Positions 16,905 to 24,308 of a stretch of DNA of 37,748 nt are shown here, in pieces. The DNA comes from Streptacidiphilus anmyonensis. Its GTDB lineage: Bacteria > Actinomycetota > Actinomycetes > Streptomycetales > Streptomycetaceae. Within the stretch, counting starts at the first letter, position 1. Every line of letters starts with the position of its first letter. The notes beneath the pieces were generated by a model. It did not search any database. It worked only from the letters and a program-made list of their open reading frames with translations, and was not told the DNA's origin. Made by a program: the position numbers and the translations under genes. The stretch is taken from positions 58,076 to 95,823 of the forward strand of contig NZ_BBPQ01000006.1 in the NCBI RefSeq assembly GCF_000787855.1. The letters run 5' to 3'.

Positions 16905-18167
16905 TCAGTTGGGGGTCGCCACGTCGCGGCGCAGCTGCTGGAAGGCCGTGTAGTTGGCGATCGCCTCGATCCGGCCCTGCGGCGCCATCGCCACGGCCTG
17001 CTGGATCGAGTCGATCACCTGGAACTGCACGCCCGCGACCTCGAGCCGCACCGCGAGGTCCAGCTTGCGCTGGCCCATCACGAAGACGGGGTGGCCGACC
17101 AGACGCTCGTAGTCGACGTCCCACAGCCAGGAGGTGTCGGTGCCGTCGGCGGAGAGCGCGTTGACCGAGAGGACCACCGGCGCCGGCGCCGGGTCGATCA
17201 GGCTGAACGTCTCCAGCCAGCCGGCCGGGTTCTTCGCCAGCAGCAGCCGCACCTCACGACCGTTCACCAGCACCGACTCGTAGCGGCCGGCGACGGCCTG
17301 CACCGACTCCATGCGCTGGAGCGCGATCTGCGGGTGCACGCCGAAGACGGAGACGACGGCGGCGGTGCTCGTCGCGTTGGACAGGTTGGCCCGGCCCGGC
17401 AGCTGGAGCCGGATCGGCCACGGGTTGCCCTGCGGGTCCACCACGAACTCGCCCTGGAGCGCCCAGTGCGGCTGCGGACGGCGGAAGCCGCAGCTCGGGC
17501 AGAACCACTCTTCGTCCGGGCGCTGCATGACGCCGCCGCAGCTCGGGCAGGACCAGGCGTCCTCCTTGTAGGCCTGGCCGGCCGCGACCCAGATGACCTT
17601 CTTGCAGGACGACGCCGCCCAGGTGACCAGCGGGTCGTCCGCGTTGGCGATGATGACGGCCTCGGTCCCGGCCAGACCCTCGCGCCACTTCTCGGCCAGC
17701 ATGCGCGTCTCGGAGGAGCGGTCCAGCTGGTCGCGGGAGAGGTTGAGCAGGGCGATCGCCTTCGGGTTGGTGTCCCGGGCGACCATGTTCAGGTACTTCT
17801 CGTCGACCTCGATCACGCCGAAGCGCGCCTCGCCGCTGTCGGCGAGCGCGGAGGTGATGCCGGCCGGCATGTTCGCGCCGAGCGCGTTGGAGACCACGGG
17901 GCCGGCGGCCTTGAGGGCCTCGGCGATCAGACGGGTCGTCGTGGTCTTGCCGTTGGTGGCCGAGACCAGCACGACGTCCAGGCCCTCGGAGACGCGACGC
18001 AGCAGGTCCGGGTCGAGCTTGAGGGCGACCCGGCCGCCGATCACCGATCCGCTGCCGCGGCCGGCTGCGCGCGACACGGCGGCGGCGGCCTTGCCGGCCG
18101 TGACGGCGAGCTTGGCACGGGCGTTCAGCGAGGCCGAGGGCGCGGCCGGATCGGGATGCGCTGACAT
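16905..18167 (-). CDS. murT: Lipid II isoglutaminyl synthase, ligase subunit MurT
   Basis: Mur-ligase-like subunit that, with GatD, converts D-Glu to D-isoGln in lipid II, needed for normal cross-linking and for lowering negative charge. In 420 residues: P-loop SATNGKTTTT (69-78), acidic VIEVDEKYL (118-126), the central domain with NLSRDQLDR (142-150), then a four-Cys zinc ribbon inserted at 207-226 (CPSC and CPSC), the mark that separates MurT from MurC-F. The C-terminus is a DUF1727-type domain. AGGAGG lies 10 bases before ATG 18167. It forms a two-gene unit with gatD and is divergent from def. Confidence 0.95.
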   Translation of the reverse strand: MSAHPDPAAPSASLNARAKLAVTAGKAAAAVSRAAGRGSGSVIGGRVALKLDPDLLRRVSEGLDVVLVSATNGKTTTTRLIAEALKAAGPVVSNALGANMPAGITSALADSGEARFGVIEVDEKYLNMVARDTNPKAIALLNLSRDQLDRSSETRMLAEKWREGLAGTEAVIIANADDPLVTWAASSCKKVIWVAAGQAYKEDAWSCPSCGGVMQRPDEEWFCPSCGFRRPQPHWALQGEFVVDPQGNPWPIRLQLPGRANLSNATSTAAVVSVFGVHPQIALQRMESVQAVAGRYESVLVNGREVRLLLAKNPAGWLETFSLIDPAPAPVVLSVNALSADGTDTSWLWDVDYERLVGHPVFVMGQRKLDLAVRLEVAGVQFQVIDSIQQAVAMAPQGRIEAIANYTAFQQLRRDVATPN

Positions 18168-18367
18168 CGGTTGCTTTCCTCCTGCGGGACGGCCTGCGGG
18201 GCGTGTGTGCCCCCGGCTGTCCGTAGCCTACCGGCACGATCGGTTCCGGCGTCGGCGGCGTCCACGACCCGGGCTGCGGCGAGCGGGCCGGCGGCGGCGG
18301 GACGGCGGCGGGACGGCCGTGGGGCGGCGCCGGGACGGCCGTGGGGCGGCGGCCCGTCAGGGGCACA

Positions 18368-18373
18368 TAGAGT
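18368..18373 (+). promoter_or_regulatory. Leaderless -10 box of def
   Basis: TAGAGT ends six bases before ATG 18380. CCTCCC between them is not a ribosome site in this orientation. Confidence 0.5.
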
Positions 18374-18379
18374 CCTCCC

Positions 18380-18964
18380 ATGCTCTCCCGCATTCCCGGC
18401 AGCGCCGGCACCGTCCATCCCGTCACCGCCTGGGCTTCGCCGGTGCTGCGCACCCCCTGCGCGCCGGTCGAGAGCTTCGACGAGGAGCTGGTCTCCCTGG
18501 TGGAGTCCATGTTCGCGACGATGTACGCGGCCGACGGGGTGGGGCTGGCGGCCAATCAGATCGGTGTCGGCCTGCGCGTCTTCGTCTACGACTGCCCCGA
18601 CGACGAGGACGTGCGCCATCTGGGCCACATCGTCAACCCGGTCCTGGTCGAGGCGGACGGGGTCGTGATCGCGGGCGAGGAGGGCTGTCTCTCCCTGCCG
18701 GGCCTGCGCGCGCAGACCCCCCGCTACGACCGGGCGGTGGTGCGCGGCCAGGACCTCACCGGCGCGCCCGTCGAGATCGAGGGCACCGGCTTCTTCGCCC
18801 GCTGCCTCCAGCACGAGGTCGCGCACCTCGACGGAGGCGTCTTCCTCGACGAGCTGAGCGGCTGGCGCAGGGCGCGGGCGCTGCGCCCCATGCGGCGCGC
18901 CGACTGGTACGTGCCCGCCGGTGAGGCCGGCGGCGACGCGGCGGTCGGCGGGGGCCGCGCATGA
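18380..18964 (+). CDS. def: Peptide deformylase
   Basis: Metalloenzyme that removes the formyl group from the N-terminal Met of nascent chains at the ribosome. All three motifs are intact: GVGLAANQ (53-60), EGCLSLP (101-107, metal ligand Cys103) and HEVAH (145-149, two His ligands and catalytic Glu). At 194 residues it is normal length, with a short Gly/Ala-rich tail. Streptomycetes usually carry several def copies. The stop overlaps the next start as ATGA (18961-18964), coupling it to a GNAT acetyltransferase, which suggests the partner may also act on proteins or N-termini. Confidence 0.95.
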   Translation: MLSRIPGSAGTVHPVTAWASPVLRTPCAPVESFDEELVSLVESMFATMYAADGVGLAANQIGVGLRVFVYDCPDDEDVRHLGHIVNPVLVEADGVVIAGEEGCLSLPGLRAQTPRYDRAVVRGQDLTGAPVEIEGTGFFARCLQHEVAHLDGGVFLDELSGWRRARALRPMRRADWYVPAGEAGGDAAVGGGRA

Positions 18965-19809
18965 CGGACCAGTGGTGCGCGCAGCCGGAGCGCTGGTCGG
19001 TGCAGGACGACGACGGCGTCGTCGTCGCCGACTTCGTGCAGGTGCGCGGGCTGCTGCGCGGCCACGACTTCTGGTGGGCGGCGGATCTGCGCCCCGCGCC
19101 GGAGGCGGACCCGGCCCACGCGGCGGCGGTCGTCCGGCGTCGCCTGCCCGGCTGGATGGCCGAGCTGCGGGTCACCGGACCGCAGGACGCGTTCGCCCGC
19201 CTGCTGCTGGACGCCTCGTTGAGCCGGGGCCGCTACGCGCACCACTACGTCTGGGACTTCGGCGCGCTGGCCCCCGATCCGGCCTGGTCCGAGCCGGCGC
19301 TGCCGCCCGATCTCGCGCTCGTCCCGCCGCAGGAGGTGAGCCCGCGGCGGCTCTTCCGGGTCCACCGCCGCGCGTATCCGGGCACCCACCCGGACCACCC
19401 CGCCGGGGACTTCGAGCGCCTCGCCCAGCTGATCGGCGGCAGCCTCTTCGGCGGCCTGCTGGGCGGCAGCGCGGTCGCCCTGCGCGGGCGGCGCCCGGTC
19501 GCGGGCATCATGGTCGGCCAGGAGAACGGCGACTCGTCCCTGGCGGCCGCGGTCCTGCCCCGGGCGGGTCACTCCGTCGCGGACCTCGCCCTCACCGGGC
19601 CCGCGGTCGTCGACCTCTTCCGCGACCCGGAGGACTCCCACCACGGCCTCGGCGGCCTCCTCCTCCGCCGCGCCCTCGCGCTCACCGCGAAGGAGGGCGC
19701 CCCCTCCCTCTCCCTCACCGTCACCGAGGGCAACCCCGCCCGCCACCTCTACACCCGCACGGGCTTCACCCACTCCCACAGCACGGTCGCCCTCCGCCTC
19801 CCGCAGTAA
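18961..19809 (+). CDS. GNAT-family N-acetyltransferase coupled to def
   Basis: A 282-residue protein whose C-terminal half carries the acetyl-CoA fold: motif A-like DSHHGLGGLLLRRAL near residues 223-237 and the closing LTVTEGNPARHLYTRTGF at about 251-268. The N-terminal 110 residues look like a separate domain of unknown role. It overlaps def by four bases (ATGA), so it needs translation of def. Acceptor unknown. A role at protein N-termini next to deformylase is possible from context alone; a small-molecule acetyltransferase is equally allowed. Confidence 0.85.
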   Translation: MTDQWCAQPERWSVQDDDGVVVADFVQVRGLLRGHDFWWAADLRPAPEADPAHAAAVVRRRLPGWMAELRVTGPQDAFARLLLDASLSRGRYAHHYVWDFGALAPDPAWSEPALPPDLALVPPQEVSPRRLFRVHRRAYPGTHPDHPAGDFERLAQLIGGSLFGGLLGGSAVALRGRRPVAGIMVGQENGDSSLAAAVLPRAGHSVADLALTGPAVVDLFRDPEDSHHGLGGLLLRRALALTAKEGAPSLSLTVTEGNPARHLYTRTGFTHSHSTVALRLPQ

Positions 19810-19840
19810 CCCGTCCGTACGAGCTACCCCGACCGGCGGG

Positions 19841-19944
19841 GCGTCCTTGCCGCGGTTGCGGCTCCCCTGCCCGTCGGCACGTGCCCTGGCGGGCGCAGTC
19901 GGGGGTCGGGCGGTCTTGGGGGAGTCGGGATCGGCGTGGTCGAC
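19841..19944. repeat. Direct repeat, copy 1 (104 bp)
   Basis: Begins GCGTCCTTGCCGCGGTTGCG and ends GTGGTCGAC. It matches 20013-20116 over its full length with 11 mismatches and no gaps (about 89% identity). This copy has a perfect 10-bp palindrome, GGCACGTGCC. Confidence 0.9.
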
Positions 19945-20012
19945 TCGCGCGGCAGCAGGGCATGAGGCGGGTGTCGCCAGGTGCTCGGCAGAAGCGGTGC
20001 GGCCGTCGGTGG

Positions 20013-20116
20013 GCGTCCTTGCCGCGGTTGCGGCTCGCCTGATCGTCGGCACTTGCCCTGCCGGGCGCAGTCGCGGGTCGGGCGGCCTCGGGAGAGTCGG
20101 CATCGGGGTGGTCGAC
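20013..20116. repeat. Direct repeat, copy 2 (104 bp)
   Basis: Ungapped partner of 19841-19944, offset 172 bp. The palindrome of copy 1 is broken here to GGCACTTGCC. Confidence 0.9.
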
Positions 20117-20212
20117 GGCGCGGCGGCTCGCGGCGCCCGGGGGGCCGTGCGCTGACGCGGGGTCCGGAGCGCCTGCCGGCGGGCGCTGGCCGGGCGGTGC
20201 GTCAGTCGGAGC

Positions 20213-20893
20213 TCAGTTCGCCGTGGCGCCCGGGCGTGGGTCGCGGGTTTCCTCGCGGCCGTGGACGCCGTTGTGGTTGTTCGTCGCGGAGGGGTTGTCC
20301 GCGGCGGCGGCCAGGCGGCCCCAGAGGAGGTCGGCGAGGGTCTGGACCATGCGGTCGCGGGGGAGGCCCGGCTGTTCGAGCCACCAGTCGCCGGAGGCGA
20401 GGACCATGCCGGTGATCGCCTGGCCCCAGGCCGCCGCCAGCAGCTCGCGGTCCGGGCCGAGGTCGATCTGGCCGGCGATCGCCGCGCTCAGCTCGGAGGC
20501 GATGGCCTGGAGGGTGGGGGCGAGCGGGCCGGCCGGGGAGAGGCCGTCGGCGGCGGGGTCGGGGTGGGCGAGGAAGCGGTAGACCTGGGGCGCGGACTCG
20601 ATCACGGCGAGGTAGGTGTCGAGGACGTTCTCCACCAGCTCGCGCCGCTCCAGCGGAGCGGCCAGCGCCTCGCGGATGCGGTCCAGCAGGGCGGTGCTGT
20701 GCCGTTCCGCCAGCGCCTGGTAGAGGCCCGTCTTGTCCTTGAAGTGCCGGTAGAGGATCGGCTTGGTGATGCCCGCCTCCGCCGCGATGGCGTTCATGCT
20801 CGCGCGCGGACCTTCCCGCCGGACCACCCGGTCCGCGGCGTCCAGCAACACCTCGCGCCGGTCGGCGCGGTCGGCGTGGTCGGGGCTCGCCAT
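20213..20893 (-). CDS. TetR-family regulator next to an acyl-CoA dehydrogenase
   Basis: A 226-residue repressor with an N-terminal helix-turn-helix domain (about 10-58) that includes VLLDAADRVVRREG and MNAIAAEAGITKPILYRHF, and a ligand domain with TYLAVIESAPQVYRFL. The start is placed at ATG 20893, since the longer frame (to 21001) runs across the promoter region and its operator. It is divergent from the acyl-CoA dehydrogenase gene with a perfect palindrome between them, the common layout for regulators of fatty-acid or steroid breakdown that respond to an acyl-CoA. Ligand not determined. Confidence 0.9.
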   Translation of the reverse strand: MASPDHADRADRREVLLDAADRVVRREGPRASMNAIAAEAGITKPILYRHFKDKTGLYQALAERHSTALLDRIREALAAPLERRELVENVLDTYLAVIESAPQVYRFLAHPDPAADGLSPAGPLAPTLQAIASELSAAIAGQIDLGPDRELLAAAWGQAITGMVLASGDWWLEQPGLPRDRMVQTLADLLWGRLAAAADNPSATNNHNGVHGREETRDPRPGATAN

Positions 20894-20897
20894 TGCC

Positions 20898-20926
20898 TTG
20901 ACATCCTTACTGCCTGGTAACAAACT
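20898..20926 (+). promoter_or_regulatory. Promoter of the acyl-CoA dehydrogenase gene
   Basis: Consensus TTGACA (20898-20903), a 17-bp spacer, then CAAACT (20921-20926). Transcription would start near 20933, directly before the palindrome at 20936. Confidence 0.5.
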
Positions 20927-20935
20927 GTGGAGCGC

Positions 20936-20950
20936 GTTACCGACGGTAAC
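20936..20950. promoter_or_regulatory. Operator palindrome GTTACCGACGGTAAC
   Basis: A perfect 7-bp inverted repeat around one base, in the gap between the divergent TetR and acyl-CoA dehydrogenase genes. An extra half site GGTAAC lies at 20916-20921. Probable binding site of the adjacent TetR protein. Confidence 0.75.
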
Positions 20951-21003
20951 ACCTGGCGGAAGTAAATCCAGTCCGCGCGTCGCGCCCGGGGAGACACACA
21001 CCT

Positions 21004-22245
21004 ATGACCGGCTTCAACCTCGCTCTCAACGACGACCAGATCGCGGTCCGCGACTGGCTGCACGGATTCGCGCGAGACGTGATCCGCCCCGCCGCCGCCG
21101 AGTGGGACGAGCGCGAGGAGACCCCCTGGCCGATCATCCAGGAGGCCGCCAAGGTCGGCATCTACTCGCTCGACTTCTTCGCCCAGCAGCAGTTCGACCC
21201 GACCGGTCTGGGCATCCCGATCGCGATGGAGGAGCTGTTCTGGGGTGACGCGGGCATCGCGCTCGCCATCGTCGGCAGCGCGCTCGCCGCGGCGGGCGTC
21301 GTCACCAACGGTACGCCCGAGCAGGTCGGAACCTGGGCGCCGGAGATGTTCGGCACCCCGGACGACCCCAAGCTCGCCGCCTTCTGCTCCTCCGAGCCGG
21401 ACGCCGGCTCCGACGTCGCCGCGATGCGCACCCGCGCCGTCTACGACGAGGCGAAGGACGAGTGGGTCATCAACGGCACCAAGACCTGGGCCACCAACGG
21501 CGGCATCGCCCACGTCCACGTGGTCGTCGCCTCCGTCGACCCGGCGCTCGGCGCGCGCGGCCAGGCCTCGTTCATCATCCCGCCGGGCACGCCGGGCCTG
21601 AGCCAGGGCCAGAAGTTCAAGAAGCACGGCATCCGCGCCTCGCACACCGCCGAGGTCGTCCTCGACAACGTGCGCGTCCCGAACTCCTGCCTGCTCGGCG
21701 GCAAGGACAAGCTCGACGAGCGGATGGCCAAGGCCCGCGAGCGGGCCGCGGCCGTCGCCCGCGGCGAGAAGGTCGAGCAGGTCAAGAACGCCGCCATGGC
21801 GACCTTCGAGGCGTCCCGCCCGGCCGTCGGCGCGCAGGCGGTGGGCCTGGCCCGCGCCGCGTACGAGGAGTCGCTGGAGTACGCGAAGACCCGCGAGCAG
21901 TTCGGCCGGCCGATCATCGACAACCAGGGCATCGCCTTCACCCTCGCCGACATGCGCACCCGCATCGACGCCGCCCGCATGCTGGTCTGGCGCGCCTCCT
22001 GGATGGCCGCCACCGGGCAGCCCTTCACGGCGGCCGAGGGCTCCATGTCCAAGCTCTACGCGGGCGAGACGGCCAAGTGGGTGACCGCCCACGCCATCCA
22101 GATCTTCGGCGGCAACGGCTTCACCCGCGAGTACCCGGTCGAGCGGATGCACCGCGACGCCGCGATCTACACGATCTTCGAGGGCACCAGCGAGATCCAG
22201 CGCCTCGTCATCGCCCGCACCCTCTCCGGCCTGCCGATCCGCTGA
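21004..22245 (+). CDS. Acyl-CoA dehydrogenase
   Basis: FAD-dependent enzyme that makes the alpha,beta-double bond in an acyl-CoA, first step of beta-oxidation or a related breakdown route. The 413 residues show the full fold: helical N-domain (1-120), a beta domain with AFCSSEPDAGSD, KTWATNG and the KKHGIRASHTAEV segment, and a C-domain with QFGRPIIDNQGIAFTLADM and QIFGGNGFTREYPVERMHRD. FEGTSEIQ (392-399) contains the likely catalytic Glu. GGGGAG lies about 10 bases before ATG 21004. The palindrome upstream implies control by the divergent TetR regulator. Acyl chain preference cannot be read off. Confidence 0.94.
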   Translation: MTGFNLALNDDQIAVRDWLHGFARDVIRPAAAEWDEREETPWPIIQEAAKVGIYSLDFFAQQQFDPTGLGIPIAMEELFWGDAGIALAIVGSALAAAGVVTNGTPEQVGTWAPEMFGTPDDPKLAAFCSSEPDAGSDVAAMRTRAVYDEAKDEWVINGTKTWATNGGIAHVHVVVASVDPALGARGQASFIIPPGTPGLSQGQKFKKHGIRASHTAEVVLDNVRVPNSCLLGGKDKLDERMAKARERAAAVARGEKVEQVKNAAMATFEASRPAVGAQAVGLARAAYEESLEYAKTREQFGRPIIDNQGIAFTLADMRTRIDAARMLVWRASWMAATGQPFTAAEGSMSKLYAGETAKWVTAHAIQIFGGNGFTREYPVERMHRDAAIYTIFEGTSEIQRLVIARTLSGLPIR

Positions 22246-22258
22246 CGCCCGGTCGACC

Positions 22259-22320
22259 AGGCGGTCGGACCTCAGGCGGGCGGACCTCAGGCGGTCGGAC
22301 CGTCGGCCGGGCGGACCTTC
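22259..22320. repeat. Short tandem repeat, about 15-bp unit
   Basis: Units beginning AGGCGG(T/G)CGGACC at 22259, 22274 and 22289, followed by a degenerate fourth, directly after the acyl-CoA dehydrogenase gene. Confidence 0.7.
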
Positions 22321-22353
22321 AGGCGGGCGGTGTCCCGCGCGCCTGAAGGTCCG
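22312..22353. terminator. Bidirectional terminator between acyl-CoA dehydrogenase and ArsR genes
   Basis: A perfect 14-bp stem, 22312-22325 with 22340-22353, and a 14-base loop. It includes the end of the ArsR gene (stop 22321-22319). Confidence 0.75.
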
Positions 22354-22663
22354 TGAGCACCAGGTCGAGCAGCCCCGGGAAGCGCGCGTCGAACTCCGAC
22401 CGCCGCAGGCGGTTGAGACGCCTCGGGCCCGCGTCGCGCTGTTCGAGGAGGCCGGCCTCCCGCAGGATCGCGAAGTGGCGGCTCAGTGTCGCCTTGGTGA
22501 CCGGGACGTCGAAGCTGCCGCAGGCCCGCTCCCAGTCGCCGGATCCGGCCAGGGTGCGCACGAGAGTCCGGCGGACGGGGTCGGCGAGGGCCAGCAGCGC
22601 GGTCTCCAGGCTCACCTGGTCCAGTTCCGCGTGCACCGGCGCGGCCCGGTGGCTCGACGTCAT
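22319..22663 (-). CDS. ArsR-family winged-helix regulator
   Basis: A 114-residue DNA-binding protein. The winged helix covers about 20-90: ALLALADPVRRTLVRTLA, then the recognition helix in VTKATLSRHFAILREAGL, and a wing with EQRDAGPRRLNRLRR. No Cys-based metal site of the ArsR/SmtB type is present (a single Cys in ERACGSFD), so it probably senses something other than a metal or acts with a partner. It lies 91 bases after the MFS exporter gene on the same strand and may control it. GGAG lies 8 bases before ATG 22663. Confidence 0.85.
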   Translation of the reverse strand: MTSSHRAAPVHAELDQVSLETALLALADPVRRTLVRTLAGSGDWERACGSFDVPVTKATLSRHFAILREAGLLEQRDAGPRRLNRLRRSEFDARFPGLLDLVLTDLQARGTPPA

Positions 22664-22690
22664 GGCGCTTGCTCCGTCCGTCGGCGTCGA

Positions 22691-22714
22691 AGTGTTCGTC
22701 GTCGTGCTGACACT
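22691..22714. promoter_or_regulatory. Possible ArsR operator
   Basis: AGTGT (22691-22695) and ACACT (22710-22714) form a spaced inverted repeat 28-51 bp upstream of the ArsR start. Arms are short, so support is weak. Confidence 0.3.
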
Positions 22715-22754
22715 CTAGTGCGGCGCGCGCCGAGCTCCTCGCGCTGCTCGCCCG

Positions 22755-24098
22755 CTACGCGGTGCTCGCCGGGGAGGCGCCCGGCAGGGTGCGGGAGCCG
22801 GGGGCCCGGCTCGGCGGCGGCTCGGGACGGGCGGCCGGCTCGGCGTCCAGCTCGCGCCACTCCGGCCGCAGACCCGTGAGCGTGGTCACGGCGCAGTAGA
22901 GCAGCCCGGCCGTCGCCGCGACCGGAGCGAGGGCCACGGCCCCGAGCGCGGCGCCCGCGATCAGGCCGCCGAGCGGGACCCCCGCCCAGGAGACCGCGTC
23001 CGCGACGGAGATGACGCGGCCGACCAGATCGCGCGGGATCCGCTCGTACACCGCGGCCGCCAGGATCGGGTTGAGGAAGCCCGCCGCGAAGCCCGAGACC
23101 GCGCTGACCGCCAGCACCACGCCCAGCGGCGCGCCGAACGCGAGCACGAGGAAGCGCGGCGCGCCCGCCACGACGAAGCCGGCCAGGAAGGTGACGCGGC
23201 GCGGCAACCGCTCGCCGAGCCACGCGGCGACCAGCCCGGCCGCCGCCGAGGCCGCGCTCATCACCGAGAAGACCGCGCCGACCGCGCCCACCCCGAGCCC
23301 GTGCCGGTGCACCCAGACGGGGATCAGCACCGCCGACCACGCGGCGTCCAGGAAGTTGGTGGCCACGGTCAGCCCGACCGCCGTCGCCAGCAGGCGGTTG
23401 CCGCGCAGGAAGGCGAAGCCCTTGCCGAGCCGCTCCCAGTAGCCCGCGTCCTCGTCGGCCGCCTCCTGCGCCCGGCGCTCCGGCGCGGCCAGGGCGGTGG
23501 CCGCGGCGCTCAGCAGGAAGGTGAGGGCGTTGAACACCAGCGCCGTCGCCGCGCCGAATCCGGCGACGGCCGCCGCGCCGAGGGCCGGGCCGGCGGTGAT
23601 GGCCAGCCGCTCGGCCGCGCCGGACAGGCCGGTGACCCGCTCCAGCGGAACCCGGGCGTCGTCGGCGGCGTCCGGCGTCATCGCCACCTTGGCCGCGTCG
23701 CCCGGCCCGCGCACCGAGCCGATGACGGCGACGAGCACCAGCAGCAGCCAGATCGGCAGCGCCCCGGCCGCGTGCGCGATCGGCACCGCCAGCACGGCTG
23801 TCGCGCTGACCAGGTCGCCGAGCAGGCTGATCCGGCGCGGCCCGATCCGGTCGATGGCCGGACCGGCCGCCGCCTTGGCCAGCACGTAGGGGCCGAGTTC
23901 GCAGAACGCGGTCAGGCCCGTCAGCGCGGTGCTGCCGGTGGTGGTCAGCACCAGCCACGGCAGCGCGACGGCGGAGACGCGGGTGCCGGTCAGTGACAGC
24001 GCCTGGGTCAGCAGCAGACCGACAAGCCCGCGATAGCGCGTCGGCCTGGCGCTCCACTTCGGGCGGATTTGGGCGGGGGAGGGGGTCTGGTCTGCCAC
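22755..24098 (-). CDS. MFS exporter (DHA3/EntS-like)
   Basis: A 447-residue major facilitator protein with 12 predicted membrane segments and a long cytoplasmic C-terminal tail rich in Pro, Glu and Ala (about 410-447). The N-terminal region ALSLTGTRVSAVALPWLVL and the loop-2 DRIGPRRISLLGDL resemble the EntS-like DHA3 group that includes macrolide and siderophore exporters. Start GTG 24098 is six bases after minus-strand TAGGCT (24110-24105) without a ribosome site, so it is probably leaderless. Its ArsR-type neighbour downstream could be its regulator. Substrate unknown. Confidence 0.88.
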   Translation of the reverse strand: MADQTPSPAQIRPKWSARPTRYRGLVGLLLTQALSLTGTRVSAVALPWLVLTTTGSTALTGLTAFCELGPYVLAKAAAGPAIDRIGPRRISLLGDLVSATAVLAVPIAHAAGALPIWLLLVLVAVIGSVRGPGDAAKVAMTPDAADDARVPLERVTGLSGAAERLAITAGPALGAAAVAGFGAATALVFNALTFLLSAAATALAAPERRAQEAADEDAGYWERLGKGFAFLRGNRLLATAVGLTVATNFLDAAWSAVLIPVWVHRHGLGVGAVGAVFSVMSAASAAAGLVAAWLGERLPRRVTFLAGFVVAGAPRFLVLAFGAPLGVVLAVSAVSGFAAGFLNPILAAAVYERIPRDLVGRVISVADAVSWAGVPLGGLIAGAALGAVALAPVAATAGLLYCAVTTLTGLRPEWRELDAEPAARPEPPPSRAPGSRTLPGASPASTA

Positions 24099-24104
24099 GA
24101 AGTC

Positions 24105-24110
24105 AGCCTA
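24105..24110 (-). promoter_or_regulatory. Leaderless -10 box of the MFS gene
   Basis: Minus-strand TAGGCT, six bases before GTG 24098; the same hexamer and spacing as the TetR promoter at 11696. Confidence 0.5.
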
Positions 24111-24308
24111 GAAGGCGAACCCGCCCCTGAAGAGGGGTCGGTGACAGCGCATCCACCGCATGAGGGAGTGGGCCGTCGGGTCGCTGACGACGTGAGATAC
24201 GTCTCGGGGTTGGCTGAGTCTTGCCTGTGAAGCCCCCAGTCGCCATGCTTCCTCTCAGTTTCATCTGAATCGGGGGGTCCTGTTCGGCCTGCCCGGATTC
24301 CTATCTCC

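Larger units (their letters stand above)
19810..20212. other. Intergenic region holding a duplicated 104-bp element
   Basis: About 400 bases between the convergent GNAT and TetR genes. It starts with a hairpin after the GNAT stop (CCCCG 19827-19831 with CGGGG 19837-19841) that may terminate transcription. The rest is mostly two copies of a 104-bp element with 68 bases between them. No reading frame with gene-like codon bias was found. Confidence 0.6.

Noticed and set aside
19810-20212. Rightward frames at 19847-20155 and 19981-20415 as small genes
   Set aside because: They run through the 104-bp direct repeats, lack ribosome sites and gene-like composition, and one runs into the TetR gene on the other strand.
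24111-24308. Copper-responsive operator upstream of the multicopper oxidase
   Set aside because: No CsoR-like or CueR-like palindrome was found. GACGT/ACGTC (24189-24193 with 24199-24203) is short and unlike known copper sites.
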